The notes: generated by a model from the letters alone, not told the origin. Shown: positions 9,868 through 20,875, numbered from the stretch's first letter. The stretch is 64,000 bases of DNA from Hymenobacter plasmatis (GCF_020711255.1 NZ_JAJFAW010000002.1:62001-126000); one strand, 5' to 3'. Numbers and translations: made by a program.

Positions 9868-12117
9868 CTATCGGCCCAGAGGCAATCGGATGAGAAACTC
9901 GGTGCCGTAGCCTTCCTGGCTGTGCACCGTGAGCGTGCCGCCGTGGCCCTTGGTCACAATGTCGTAGCTGAGCGAAAGGCCCAGGCCGGTGCCTTCGCCC
10001 GCCGGCTTGGTTGTGAAGAAAGGCTGGAAGACCTTTTCCTGCACTTCGGGCGGCATGCCCGGGCCGTTGTCTTTCACCCGGATTTCTACCGCCCTTCCGG
10101 CTCCGCGCGCGGTGCTCACGGCCACGGTGGGCTTATACGCCTCCTCGTCGGGTGCTTGGCCCGCAGAAGCCAGGGCTTCCTGCTGCTGGCGCTGGCGCAC
10201 GGCATACAGGGCGTTGGTGCACAAGTTGAGCAGCACCCGGCCTAGATCCTGGGTCACCACGGACACCAGGTCCAGGCCCGGGTCCAGTTCGGTGGCCAGG
10301 TGCGCTTGGAAAGTCTTGTCGTGCGCGCGCATGCCCTGGTAAGCCAGCGTGAGCTGTTCCGTGGCCAGGGCGTTGAGGTCGGTTGGTTCGCGCCGCCCGG
10401 TGCCCGCGCGGCTGTGCTCGAGCATGCCCTTGATGATGGCCGAGGCCCGCTGCCCGTGCTGGCTGATTTGCTGCAGGTTCTGCTTCAGCCCTACCAGTAT
10501 CTCGCCCTCGAGCCCGGCACTGCTTACGGCGCCATCGGCTCCGCCGTGCATGTCTTCGACTAAGTCGGTGCTCACCTCGGCGAAGTTCTTCATGAAGTTG
10601 AGCGGGTTCTGCAGCTCGTGGGCAATGCCCGCCGTGAGCTCCCCCAGAAAGGCCATCTTCTCGGCCTGCACCAGCTGCGACTGCGCTTGGCGGAGCTGGG
10701 CCAGCGTGCGCCGGTTCACGCGCAGCTGCCGGTAGATGAATACGCCCAGGCCCGATACCAGCACTATGGCCAGCAGCGCCCCGAGCAGCAGCCAGTTGCC
10801 GAGCCGCAGGCGCACGGCCTGCACGGCCTGGGCCTGGCGCAGGTCGTTTATCTGCGCGTTCTGGGCTTGCTCCACCCGCTCGTTCTCGTACTGCGCAACG
10901 TGAAAAGTATTCTGCGCGGCGTTGAAGGTATCGGCCAGGGCGATGTAGGCACGGGAATAGCGCTGGGCTGCGGCGGGCCGGCCCTGGGCGTCGTAAAACG
11001 CGGCCAGCTGCTGCAAGTACCTGGGGCGCAGCCGGTCGAGCTTGGCGGCCGTGGCTTTCTGGTAAGCCAAAAGCCAATGGGCTTCGGCGCGGGCAAAATC
11101 ATGCCGGGCGGTGTAGTATCGGGCCCAAACGGCGTCAAGCTCAAATTCGCCCGGCTTGTCGGACAGGGGCAGGTGCAGCGAATCGCCGAGCCGCTGGGCC
11201 CGCTCGAGGAGCTGGCCGGCGGGCTCTATTTGCTTCATTTGCAGCAGCACGGCGGCTTTTTGCACCAGCCCGTGGGCCTGCGACAAGCCCCGGTCGGCGG
11301 CATCGCTTATCCGGGCGGCCAGGGCCGAATCGGAGGCTTGCAAGGCCGCCGCGTACTGGTGCTCCAGCAGGAAGAGCTTCGACAGGGCCAGGAAGGTAAA
11401 AACGCGGTTTTGGCCCTGTACTTGGCGGAATTCGGGCAGGGCGCGGGCCATGCTCAGGTACTGCACGGCCTTGTCGGTATTGCCCCAGTCGGCATAGATG
11501 GCCCCGGTCACCAGCAGCTCGTTGATGTACAGTTTCCGGCTGAACTGCTGCGCCATGTCGGCGGCGCGCAAGCTGCTGTTGATGGCCCGGTTGTAGTCGC
11601 CCGTGCGCCGGTAGTAGGCTCCCTGCGAGAGGTAGCAGGCGGCAGTGTTTTCGGTGGCATCGCGCAGCCGGTAAAACGCCAGCTTCTCGTCGTAGTACTG
11701 CTTGCGCGCCGCCATGGCATTGGAGCGGTTGTAGAACGTCACCAGGTCGATGAGCAGCCAGGGAATGGGGCGGCCCAGCCGGTCAAAGTCCGCCACGGCG
11801 GTTTTCATGGAATCCAGCGCGGCGGGGTGGCCCTGCTTCCAGAGCGTGAGGCCAGTGCGCAGGCGGCGGTAAGGGGCATCGTCCAGCACCTGCAGCCGCT
11901 GGTTCAGGGCCAGGAGTTGGTCGAGCAAAGGCAGGGCTTGCGGGTTGGTGGGATGCAGGTCGAGCAGGTGCACCACCGTGCGCAGCCGGGCGGAATCGGC
12001 GCGCTGCCTGGCCAGCACGCGGGTTAGCGAATCATAGTCAGCGTCCCAATAGCGCCGTTGGGCCAGCAAGGGCCCGCTCATTGCCCAAACTGCTAGTGCC
12101 GTAAGAATCCATTTCAT
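9868..12117 (-). CDS. TPR-repeat sensor histidine kinase (paralogue 4 of 4)
   Basis: 749 residues from the ATG at 12117, which opens a signal peptide (MKWILTALAVWAMSGPLLAQ); a GTG two codons upstream is a weaker alternative. A long helical TPR-like region (about 25-420) precedes a membrane helix (WLLLGALLAIVLVSGLGVFIY), a short coiled coil and the core: [17 protein letters not shown] with His500, N box LNLCTNALYAV, G1 KDNGPGMP and G2 [15 protein letters not shown]. It is the most upstream kinase of the minus-strand cluster, so a promoter for the cluster may lie in the long gap above it. No partner receiver is adjacent; the nearest are at 2088-3635. Confidence 0.92.
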   Translation of the reverse strand: MKWILTALAVWAMSGPLLAQRRYWDADYDSLTRVLARQRADSARLRTVVHLLDLHPTNPQALPLLDQLLALNQRLQVLDDAPYRRLRTGLTLWKQGHPAALDSMKTAVADFDRLGRPIPWLLIDLVTFYNRSNAMAARKQYYDEKLAFYRLRDATENTAACYLSQGAYYRRTGDYNRAINSSLRAADMAQQFSRKLYINELLVTGAIYADWGNTDKAVQYLSMARALPEFRQVQGQNRVFTFLALSKLFLLEHQYAAALQASDSALAARISDAADRGLSQAHGLVQKAAVLLQMKQIEPAGQLLERAQRLGDSLHLPLSDKPGEFELDAVWARYYTARHDFARAEAHWLLAYQKATAAKLDRLRPRYLQQLAAFYDAQGRPAAAQRYSRAYIALADTFNAAQNTFHVAQYENERVEQAQNAQINDLRQAQAVQAVRLRLGNWLLLGALLAIVLVSGLGVFIYRQLRVNRRTLAQLRQAQSQLVQAEKMAFLGELTAGIAHELQNPLNFMKNFAEVSTDLVEDMHGGADGAVSSAGLEGEILVGLKQNLQQISQHGQRASAIIKGMLEHSRAGTGRREPTDLNALATEQLTLAYQGMRAHDKTFQAHLATELDPGLDLVSVVTQDLGRVLLNLCTNALYAVRQRQQQEALASAGQAPDEEAYKPTVAVSTARGAGRAVEIRVKDNGPGMPPEVQEKVFQPFFTTKPAGEGTGLGLSLSYDIVTKGHGGTLTVHSQEGYGTEFLIRLPLGR

Positions 12118-12829
12118 AGGCACAGCAGCGGCATAAAATAAATAGCCGCGACGCGCCGGCAGCCCAAGCGTTGCGGGAGAGGCCCCGGCAACTCAGACAA
12201 GACCCGGTCGCTTATAATTATCATCGCGAATAGAAATGTAGTAAATTTATTAAAAGCTCGGGGTGAATATGGCTACGCGCAGGATTCCAGACCGGGAACA
12301 TAAAAACCTGATTGTTCAGCGTGTAGCGTCGAAGGCGTTCCTGTGGTGCGGTTCATATGGAGAATACACAGCGCTGCACAGGAGCTGCTTAGGCTGAATA
12401 ATGCGGTAGCTTGAGCAAACGACCTGTTTCAAACCGAACGCTATTATTTTTCAATGCGAAGACACCTTTACTTATAAGGATGCTAAGGTAAGTAGTTTCT
12501 CACATTCCGACATGCAAGTATTAGCATTTGCCATTTTAAGTCAGGTGGTTTCCGCGGCTAGATAAGATTCCGGAATGCCAGCCCAACGGCGCCTGCTTAG
12601 GCGCAGCTTTATCCGGTAGAAGGCCGGTCCGCCCGGAACGTCAGTTCAATAAAAAGCTCTTCTGTACATTGCCTTGGCGCACTTTTAGCAATAAATCTTT
12701 CACCGGTCGGCAGCTGTTTTAAAGCTGGATTGGCACGTTTTAGGCTCTGGGGCCCGGGAGTTTCCCCGACTTCAGATTTTCATCACTTGCTTTACCATGC
12801 GCCGAGCCATCGGCAATAGTTTCACTCGC
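12118..12829. other. Long intergenic region with no recognised gene
   Basis: About 710 bases between two divergent genes, lower in GC than the flanking coding sequence. I find no tRNA, no convincing reading frame and no known riboswitch. A small hairpin-prone GCGCC-TGCTTA-GGCGC sits near 12588. It probably holds the promoters of the kinase cluster (minus) and the HD gene (plus), but I cannot place them. Confidence 0.4.
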
Positions 12830-13438
12830 ATGCACGCCCAAGCTGCCGAAGATTTTATCCTGAAAGAATTGAAGCACGGCCTCGCGCCGACGCTCTACTA
12901 CCACGGCCTGCACCACACCCTCGACGTGACGGCCGTGGCCATGGAGCTGGCAGCCGCCGAAGGCATTACCGATAGCGAAGACCTGGCGCTGCTGCGCACG
13001 GCTTCCCTCTACCACGATACCGGCTTTTTGAGCACCTATAAGGGCCACGAGGCGCAGGGCTGCGAGCTGGCCCGCGCCACCCTGCCGGGTTTCGGCTACG
13101 CCCCCGGGCAGGTAGAGCGGGTTTGCGCCATGATAATGGCCACCGAATACCCCCAGCATCCCCGCAGCCTCCTGGCCCAGATTCTCTGCGATGCCGACCT
13201 CGACTACCTGGGCCGGCCCGATTTCGAGCCCATTTCCACCAGCCTGTTCCATGAGCTGATGGCCCGCCAGCTGCTCGCCGACGAGCGCGCGTGGTTTCAG
13301 CTTCAGGCCGACTTTCTGTCCCATCATCACTTCTGGACGGCCACTGCCGTGGCCCGGCGGGCAGCGCCCAAGCAAGCCCGGCTCAAGCACATCCAGGGCC
13401 TGCTGGCCAACTGGCCCACGCCAGTACAACCCGCGTAA
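12830..13438 (+). CDS. HD-domain metal-dependent phosphohydrolase
   Basis: About 202 residues. The HD-superfamily metal ligands are spread as expected: YHGLHHTLDV (first His), ASLYHDTGF (the HD pair) and CDADLDYLGR (distal Asp). The lone-HD layout and size fit small Bacteroidota phosphohydrolases whose substrate is often a nucleotide; the substrate cannot be told from sequence. I favour the ATG at 12830 (MHAQAAEDFILKEL) because family members start close to the first helix; the in-frame ATG at 12797 would add 11 residues. It is followed 9 bp later by the TenI-like gene on the same strand. Confidence 0.85.
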   Translation: MHAQAAEDFILKELKHGLAPTLYYHGLHHTLDVTAVAMELAAAEGITDSEDLALLRTASLYHDTGFLSTYKGHEAQGCELARATLPGFGYAPGQVERVCAMIMATEYPQHPRSLLAQILCDADLDYLGRPDFEPISTSLFHELMARQLLADERAWFQLQADFLSHHHFWTATAVARRAAPKQARLKHIQGLLANWPTPVQPA

Positions 13439-13446
13439 GGCAATTC

Positions 13447-14070
13447 ATGAAGCTTATCCTCCTCTCGCCGTCCCACTCGGTGGCCGACGAAGTGCCGCTG
13501 GTGAGCGAGATGCTGGGGCTGGGCCTGGCGCGGTTTCACGTGCGCAAGCCAGGCTGGAGCCAAGACGAAATAGCGGCGTACGTGGCCGGCATCCCGGCCC
13601 GGTACCACGCCCGGCTGGTGCTGCACTCGCACCATGCGCTGGTCTCAGAATTAGGCCTGGGCGGCGTGCACCTCACGGCGGCCGCCCGGGCCGCCCTAGC
13701 CACGCGCCCGCCGTTGCGCCCCGGCCAAACGTTATCCACCTCTTTCCACACGCTGGCCGAAATCAGCCAGCACCGGCGCCGCTACGACTACGTGTTTCTC
13801 AGCCCAATTTTCGACAGCCTGAGCAAGGAGCAGTACCCCGCGGCCTTCGACCTGCAGGCAGTGGCCGCCGTGCTCCGGCAGCTGCCGCGCCGCACCACGT
13901 ACGCGCCGCAAGTAGTGGCCCTGGGCGGCATCGAAGCGCACCGGCTGGCCACCGTGCAGCAGGCGGGCTTTGCAGGAGCCGCCGTGCTGGGCGCCGTGTG
14001 GCAAAGCTCCGACCCAGTGGCCGCGTTCCGCGGCCTGCAATCAATAGTCGGCCAGCCCGTTGCGCAGTGA
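13447..14070 (+). CDS. TenI/ThiE-like thiamine phosphate synthase family protein
   Basis: 207 residues of TIM-barrel type like ThiE and TenI: HVRKPGWS near the N-terminus, VHLTAAARAAL, YDYVFLSPIFDSLSKEQYP in the phosphate-loop region, VVALGGIEAHRL and GFAGAAVLGAVW at the C-terminal phosphate site. The VFLSPIFDSLSK segment departs from true ThiE ([11 protein letters not shown] in the neighbour at 17250), and the family is often annotated TenI. TenI in Bacillus is a thiazole tautomerase; whether this protein has that role is inferred. Its last 30 bases overlap the 3' end of thiF on the opposite strand, so the two genes converge. It is the one thiamine-type gene here outside the riboswitch operon. 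Confidence 0.85.
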   Translation: MKLILLSPSHSVADEVPLVSEMLGLGLARFHVRKPGWSQDEIAAYVAGIPARYHARLVLHSHHALVSELGLGGVHLTAAARAALATRPPLRPGQTLSTSFHTLAEISQHRRRYDYVFLSPIFDSLSKEQYPAAFDLQAVAAVLRQLPRRTTYAPQVVALGGIEAHRLATVQQAGFAGAAVLGAVWQSSDPVAAFRGLQSIVGQPVAQ

Positions 14071-15144
14071 ATAGACCTCGGCAAAACCATGGGCCAGCAG
14101 CAGTTGAGCTGCTTTCTGACTGCGGATGCCGCTGGCGCAATGCACCACCACGGGCGTGTCGGCTGCTATTTCCGCGAGCTTATCGGCCAGCTGTCCCAAA
14201 GGCAGCAGTTGCCCGCCAATATTGCGCTGAGCATGCTCGTGCGGCTCGCGCACATCGAGCAATTGCAGCGACCGGCCGCTCTGCTGCCACGCCTTCAGCT
14301 CGTCGGCGCTGATTTCTGGGGCGCGCCCGGGCGCCGCTACCATCGGGGCTTCCCCACAGAAAGCGGCGTAGTCGGGGGCCAGCGCGGTGAGCTGCTGGTT
14401 GGCCGCCACTGCCCGGAAGCGAATGGTTTGGAACTGCATGCCCAGGGCGTCCACCATCAGCAGGCGCCCGCTCAGCACCTCGCCCAGCTCCAGGATAATC
14501 TTCAGGGCCTCAGCGGCCTGCAGGGTGCCTACGAGACCCGGCAGCACGCCCAGCACCCCGATTTCGGCGCAGCTGGGCGCGTCGCCGGGAGCGGGCGGCT
14601 CGGGGTATAGGCAGCGGTACGTGGGGCCATTTTCGTAGTTGAAGACCGATACCTGTCCCTCAAATTTAAAGATGGCCCCAAACACCAACGGCTTGCCCAG
14701 GATGACGCAGGCATCGTTCACGAGGTAGCGGGTGGCAAAATTATCGGAGCAATCCACCACCAGGTCGTAATCGGCAAACAGCCCCAGGGCATTATCTGCC
14801 GAGAGGTGCAGCTGGTGCGTGCGCAGCTCAATAAAGGGGTTTTGCGCGGCCAGCTTTTCGGCGGCCACCACAGCCTTGGGCCGGCCCACGTCGGCGGTGG
14901 CGTACAGCACCTGGCGCTGCAAGTTGCTGTCGTCCACGGTATCAAAGTCCAGCAAGCCTAGGGTGCCCACGCCGGCGGCGGCCAGGTACTGGAGCACGGG
15001 GCAGCCCAAGCCGCCGCAGCCCACCACCAACACCTTGGCGGCCTTCAGCTTGAGCTGGCCGGCCAGCCCAATTTCGGGCAGCAGCAGGTGGCGGCTGTAG
15101 CGGTTGGTTTCGGCGGCGGAGAAGGAAGCTTCGGCAGGGCTCAT
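14041..15144 (-). CDS. thiF: ThiF/MoeB-type adenylyltransferase fused to rhodanese
   Basis: 367 residues. Residues 1-245 are an E1-like adenylating domain: RYSRHLLLPEIG, the nucleotide loop VVGCGGLGCP, DFDTVDDSNLQRQ and DCSDNFATRYLVNDAC. Residues about 265-367 are a rhodanese domain with the persulfide Cys in VVVHCASGIRSQKA. It should adenylate the ThiS C-terminus and pass on sulfur for the thiazole. The zinc CxxC pairs of E. coli ThiF are incomplete: the first reads TYRC and the second FCGE. The ATG at 15144 overlaps the thiH stop by 4 bp (ATGA), which fixes the start and implies translational coupling. Last gene of the thi operon. A role as MoeB is possible, but context favours thiamine. 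Confidence 0.9.
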   Translation of the reverse strand: MSPAEASFSAAETNRYSRHLLLPEIGLAGQLKLKAAKVLVVGCGGLGCPVLQYLAAAGVGTLGLLDFDTVDDSNLQRQVLYATADVGRPKAVVAAEKLAAQNPFIELRTHQLHLSADNALGLFADYDLVVDCSDNFATRYLVNDACVILGKPLVFGAIFKFEGQVSVFNYENGPTYRCLYPEPPAPGDAPSCAEIGVLGVLPGLVGTLQAAEALKIILELGEVLSGRLLMVDALGMQFQTIRFRAVAANQQLTALAPDYAAFCGEAPMVAAPGRAPEISADELKAWQQSGRSLQLLDVREPHEHAQRNIGGQLLPLGQLADKLAEIAADTPVVVHCASGIRSQKAAQLLLAHGFAEVYSLRNGLADY

Positions 15145-16262
15145 CGGGCGAGGGCAGTGAGCGTGGCATCCCAGTCTTTCCACACGGGCTCGTAGCCCTG
15201 GCGGCGCAGCATGGCCGCTATTTCGGCCGGACTGCGCTCGTCGGATATCTCAAACTGCTCCAGCGACTCTGGCGCTACCACGTAGCCGCCGGGGTTGGTC
15301 TTGGAGCCGGCGCTGATGCTGGTGATGCCAAGCTTCACCACGTGGTCGCGGAAGGTGGGGCTTTCGCGGGTCGAAATCGACAGCTCCACTTCTTCGTTCA
15401 GCAGGCGGTATGCACAAATGAGCTGCACCAGCTCCCGGTCGCTCATTTCCACCTTGGGCTGCAGCAGTCCTTCGGCCGGCCGCAGCCGCGGAAACGACAG
15501 GCTGTACTTGGTCTGCCAGTAGGTTTTTTCGAGGTAATCGAGGTGCAGGGCCGTGTAGAAGCAGTCGGTGCGCCAGTCTTCCAGCCCAATAAGCACGCCC
15601 AGCCCCATTTTGTGGATGCCGGCGCGGCCCAGCCGGTCGGGCGTGTCGAGGCGGTAGTTGAAGTTCGACTTCTTGCCCTTGGGGTGGTGCTTTTTGTAGT
15701 CGTCGCGGTGATAGGTTTCCTGGTACACCAGCACGGTGTTCAGGCCTTCGGGAATCAGGCGCTCGTAGTCTTCTTGGTCCAGCGGCTGCACCTCCATGGA
15801 GAGGTGCGCGAAGTGCGGCCGCAGCGTGCGCAGAGCTTTTTCCAGGTAATCGACGCCCACGGTCTGGTTGGCTTCGCCGGTCACGAGCAGCACGTGGTCG
15901 TAGCCCCAGTCCTTGAGCACGGCGGCTTCCTGCAGCATTTCCACGCTGCTCAGCGTGCGGCGCCGGATTTTATTATCCAGGCTGAAGCCGCAGTAGGTGC
16001 AGATGTTCTGGCACTCGTTGCTCAGGTACATGGGCACGTAGAGCTGCACGGTGTTGCCGAAGCGCTTGCGCGTGAGCTGGTGGCTGAGTTGAGCCATTTG
16101 CTCCAGGTACGGCGCGGCTGCCGGCGAAATCAAGGCCTTGAAGTCTTCCAGCATGCGGCGCGGCGCAGCCAGGGCCCGCTCCACATCGGCCGCCGTCTTG
16201 GCGTAGATGCTGGCCTTGACGTCGTCCCAGGGCTGGGCTTCAAAAATGGGTTGAAAGCTCAT
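15141..16262 (-). CDS. thiH: 2-iminoacetate synthase ThiH (radical SAM)
   Basis: 373 residues. The radical-SAM iron-sulfur motif CX3CX2C is in NECQNICTYCGFSLDNK. Further family segments are LLVTGEANQTVGVDYL, QPLDQEDYERL, YQETYHRDDYKKHHPKG and GLLIGLEDWRTD-like GVLIGLEDWRTD, with STRESPTFRDHV near the C-terminus. The enzyme cleaves tyrosine with S-adenosylmethionine to give dehydroglycine for the thiazole ring. The length matches the family (about 370). It overlaps thiF by 4 bp and is separated from thiG by a 200-bp gap full of inverted repeats. Confidence 0.97.
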   Translation of the reverse strand: MSFQPIFEAQPWDDVKASIYAKTAADVERALAAPRRMLEDFKALISPAAAPYLEQMAQLSHQLTRKRFGNTVQLYVPMYLSNECQNICTYCGFSLDNKIRRRTLSSVEMLQEAAVLKDWGYDHVLLVTGEANQTVGVDYLEKALRTLRPHFAHLSMEVQPLDQEDYERLIPEGLNTVLVYQETYHRDDYKKHHPKGKKSNFNYRLDTPDRLGRAGIHKMGLGVLIGLEDWRTDCFYTALHLDYLEKTYWQTKYSLSFPRLRPAEGLLQPKVEMSDRELVQLICAYRLLNEEVELSISTRESPTFRDHVVKLGITSISAGSKTNPGGYVVAPESLEQFEISDERSPAEIAAMLRRQGYEPVWKDWDATLTALAR

Positions 16263-16290
16263 TGTTTGTTTTCAATAAAGGATTCCCGAA

Positions 16291-16450
16291 CGTCATGCAG
16301 AGCGTAGCGAAGCATCTTTACCGCGCCTATTGTCATGCTGACGCAGGAAGCATCTTATCAGGTTAGCACGACTCGTTCAACGGTGATAAGATGCTTCGCT
16401 GCGCTCTGCATGACAGATGGCGCGGGCGAGATGCTTCGCTCTGCATGACG
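16291..16450. repeat. Nested inverted-repeat element between thiG and thiH
   Basis: Left arms at 16292-16318 and 16331-16360, right arms at 16384-16414 and 16428-16449. The outer-left and first right arm match at 26 of 27 positions around a GCAGAGCG.AGCGAAGCATC core. It lies inside the thi operon and would form strong stem-loops in the mRNA. It belongs to the same family as the elements near 18724, 20756, 23820 and 63759. Confidence 0.85.
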
Positions 16451-16464
16451 GGGTTGTCCATGTG

Positions 16465-17244
16465 CTACATATCCAAAAACGCCGTGAGCGGCGAGCTGGC
16501 CACGGCCTCGTGGGCCACCGGCGCGGCCAGCCGCGCCTCGTAGGCCATGCGCCCGGCTTCCACGGCCATTCTAAACGCCGTGGCCATGGCCACCGGCTTC
16601 CCGGCCACCGCAATGGCAGTGTTCACCAGCACCGCATCGGCGCCCATTTCCATGGCCGCGGCTGCGTGCGAAGGCGCGCCGATGCCCGCGTCCACCACCA
16701 CCGGCACCTTGCTCTGGCCGATGATGATTTCAAGGAATTCGCGCGTGAGCAGACCTTTATTGGAGCCAATGGGCGCGCCCAGGGGCATTACGGCCGCCAC
16801 GCCCACTTCCTCCAGGCGCTTGCACAGCACTGGGTCGGCGTGGATGTAGGGCAGTACCACGAAGCCCAGCTTCACCAGCTCCTCGGCGGCTTTCAGCGTT
16901 TCGATGGGGTCGGGAAGCAGGTACTTGGGGTCGGGGTGAATTTCGAGCTTGAGCCAGTTGGTTTCCAGCGCCTCGCGGGCCAACTGGGCGGCAAATACCG
17001 CCTCCTTGGCGGTCCGCACGCCCGAGGTATTCGGCAGCAAACTGAACTGCGGGTGCGACAAGTGCCGGAGAATGTCGTCTTCGGCATCGGCCACGTCCAC
17101 CCGCTTCAGGGCCACGGTCACTAATTCGGAGCCGGACGCCAAAAGGGCTTCTTCCATCAGCACCGACGAGCTAAATTTGCCCGTTCCGGTAAACAGCCGG
17201 GAATTAAAAGTACGGCCAGCAATGACCAATTCTTTATTTAACAT
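16465..17244 (-). CDS. thiG: Thiazole synthase ThiG
   Basis: 259 residues starting [24 protein letters not shown], the normal ThiG opening. Recognisable blocks are [66 protein letters not shown] phosphate site and [13 protein letters not shown]. The active-site Lys region (WLKLEIHPD) is intact. It condenses deoxyxylulose 5-phosphate, dehydroglycine from ThiH and sulfur from ThiS thiocarboxylate. The ATG at 17244 is 5 bp from the thiE stop; an in-frame extension further upstream runs into thiE and is not needed. Confidence 0.97.
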   Translation of the reverse strand: MLNKELVIAGRTFNSRLFTGTGKFSSSVLMEEALLASGSELVTVALKRVDVADAEDDILRHLSHPQFSLLPNTSGVRTAKEAVFAAQLAREALETNWLKLEIHPDPKYLLPDPIETLKAAEELVKLGFVVLPYIHADPVLCKRLEEVGVAAVMPLGAPIGSNKGLLTREFLEIIIGQSKVPVVVDAGIGAPSHAAAAMEMGADAVLVNTAIAVAGKPVAMATAFRMAVEAGRMAYEARLAAPVAHEAVASSPLTAFLDM

Positions 17245-17249
17245 AATAA

Positions 17250-17873
17250 TTAAATAGGATTTACAGCCGCTAACTCCTTGACAAACAGACCCGCCGTTTC
17301 GGCTGGATTGCTCGCCTTTCCAATGGCGCTCGAGACCGCCACTCCGTGCAGGCCGGTGGTGGCCAGCGCTTCCACGTCGGCCAGCGTGATGCCCCCGATG
17401 CCGATGATGGGCACCGTCAGCCCCGCTGCCTGGCATTGGCGCAGGATTTCGGTGTAGCCGCTCAGGCCCAGAATTGGGCTGAGGTTTTCCTTGGTGGGCG
17501 TGAAGCGGAACGGCCCTAGGCCCACGTAGTCCACGCCGGCTTCGGCCAGACGCTGCACGTCGGCAAAGGTGTTAGCCGTGCCGCCGATGATGAATTTTGA
17601 GCCAAGCATTTCGCGGGCTTCGGCGGCCGGCATGTCGGCCTTGCCCACGTGCACGCCCTCGGCCCCGATTTCCTGGGCCAAGCGCGGGTTGTCGTTGATG
17701 AGCACCGTGGCCCCGTAGCGGCGGCACACGGCCTGCGTGTCCAGCGCCAGCTGCTTCCAGATGGCGGGCGGCTGGTTTTTCACCCGCAGCTGCACCCAGC
17801 GCACGCCGCCCTGGCAGGCCAGTTCGGCCGCCGCCGCGTTGGTGGTGATGTAATGCAGCGTGTTAATTTTCAT
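17250..17873 (-). CDS. thiE: Thiamine phosphate synthase ThiE
   Basis: 207 residues of TIM-barrel type with the canonical ThiE signatures: [29 protein letters not shown], the [11 protein letters not shown] loop, [16 protein letters not shown] (pyrophosphate-binding) and [12 protein letters not shown]. It joins HMP pyrophosphate and thiazole phosphate. It sits between thiD (54 bp gap) and thiG (5 bp gap) in the riboswitch operon. With the conserved Ser/Thr-Lys motif intact, it is the likely true ThiE, whereas the convergent gene at 13447 is the divergent copy. Confidence 0.96.
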   Translation of the reverse strand: MKINTLHYITTNAAAAELACQGGVRWVQLRVKNQPPAIWKQLALDTQAVCRRYGATVLINDNPRLAQEIGAEGVHVGKADMPAAEAREMLGSKFIIGGTANTFADVQRLAEAGVDYVGLGPFRFTPTKENLSPILGLSGYTEILRQCQAAGLTVPIIGIGGITLADVEALATTGLHGVAVSSAIGKASNPAETAGLFVKELAAVNPI

Positions 17874-17927
17874 GATTTCAGTTGCTAAAATGCCGGGGCC
17901 ACTGAGTAGCCCGGCGGGTGCGCGGCG

Positions 17928-18692
17928 CTATTTTTTACTGCTGCTGTGGTACCCCAGCAGCGTGTCGTTGCTGGCCAAAAACGCCGTGGTGTAGTCCTTG
18001 CCAAGGCGGCAGGCTTCTACCAGCTTCTCCCCTTTCGCCAGTTGCGCCAGCACCGCGGCCGACAGCACGCAGCCGCTTCCGTGCTTCTCGCCGTGCGGCA
18101 GGCGCGGCGCCGAGAAGCTATGCCACTTGCCATTGGCAAACAGCACGTCGGTCGAAACGGCTCCGTCCTGGTGCCCGCCCTTGAGCAGCACGGGGCAAAA
18201 GGCGCTCACGACCTGAGCCGCAACGTCGGCGGCTTCTTCGCCGGGCCACAGCCGCAGCATTTCGGGCTGGTTGGGGGTGATGAGGGCCATTTCGACGCAC
18301 AACGCCTGCAGCAGCTCACGGTCGGTTTTGCGGTGAAACTCATAGCCCGCGGAGGCCTTGAGCACGGGGTCCCATATCAGTTGCAGGCGCGGGTTTTGCA
18401 CCTTCAGCCAGCCCACTAGCTCCAGGAGCTGGGGCAGGCTTTCCACCAGCCCAATTTTCACGAAATCAACTTTGAAGCGGGCCAACAAAATGCGAATCTG
18501 CTCGCGGATTTCGGCGGCCGGCACCCAGTGCACTCGCTCAAACGACACGTCGTTTTGCACCGTGAGGGCCGTACACACGCCCAGGCCGTACACCCCGTTG
18601 GTTTCCAAGGTCTTAATATCCGCCAGCAAGCCCGCCCCCGCGCTGGGGTCGAAGCCGGCAATGCTCAGGGCAAGGGGGCGCTTGTTGGGCAT
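17928..18692 (-). CDS. thiD: Hydroxymethylpyrimidine/phosphomethylpyrimidine kinase ThiD
   Basis: 254 residues of ribokinase fold: LSIAGFDPSAGAGLLADIKT at the N-terminus, VKIGLVES, WDPVLKASAG, ITPNQPEMLRLW, LLKGGHQDG and the anion-hole motif HGSGCVLSAA. It phosphorylates HMP and HMP phosphate for ThiE. I start it at the ATG at 18692 (MPNKRPLAL), because a longer in-frame start at 18728 lies inside an inverted-repeat arm. ThiD genes of this kind usually begin just before SIAGFD. Confidence 0.95.
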   Translation of the reverse strand: MPNKRPLALSIAGFDPSAGAGLLADIKTLETNGVYGLGVCTALTVQNDVSFERVHWVPAAEIREQIRILLARFKVDFVKIGLVESLPQLLELVGWLKVQNPRLQLIWDPVLKASAGYEFHRKTDRELLQALCVEMALITPNQPEMLRLWPGEEAADVAAQVVSAFCPVLLKGGHQDGAVSTDVLFANGKWHSFSAPRLPHGEKHGSGCVLSAAVLAQLAKGEKLVEACRLGKDYTTAFLASNDTLLGYHSSSKK

Positions 18693-18723
18693 GATGTGGG
18701 GAATTTCAATTAGAATTGAGTCC

Positions 18724-18819
18724 GTCATGCTGAGCGTAGCCGAAGCATCTCGCGTGCAGCAGTAATCAAATGCTAATGCAACGAAGCGGTAGAGATGCTT
18801 CGGCTTCGCTCAGCATGAC
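18724..18819. repeat. Paired inverted repeat between thiC and thiD
   Basis: A 28-base arm at 18724-18751 and its complement at 18792-18819 match at 27 of 28 positions, with a 40-base spacer. The arm starts GTCATGCTGAGCG and ends GAAGCATCTC. It is inside the thi operon. Confidence 0.9.
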
Positions 18820-18840
18820 AGACTCTAGATTTTAAAAGCC

Positions 18841-20718
<1,878 letters not shown>

Positions 20719-20755
20719 CTATGGAAGGTTGTGACGGTGAATGTCAATAATTGGC

Positions 20756-20869
20756 TGTCTTCCTGAGCGCAGCGAAGGACCTTATCACGTCCGCGCCGCT
20801 CAATTAGTGTAGTAAGTAATCCTGAAAGTTGCAGCCGTGATAAGGTCCTTCGCTGCGCTCAGGATGACA
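20756..20869. repeat. Paired inverted repeat between thiS and thiC
   Basis: Arms of 34 bases at 20756-20789 and 20836-20869, complementary at 33 of 34 positions. The arm carries CTGAGCGCAGCGAAGGACC and then TTATCACG. The core GCGCAGCGAAGGACCTTATC is shared with the element at 63759. Confidence 0.92.
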
Positions 20870-20875
20870 GACGCA

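Noticed and set aside
12118..12829. Possible tRNA or small RNA in the long gap
   Set aside because: No T-loop (GTTCGA-type) or cloverleaf was found, and the hairpin-prone stretch near 12588 has only five pairs.
16465..17436. Long in-frame N-terminal extension of thiG
   Set aside because: It runs into thiE coding sequence, and ThiG proteins start as the [10 protein letters not shown] form does.
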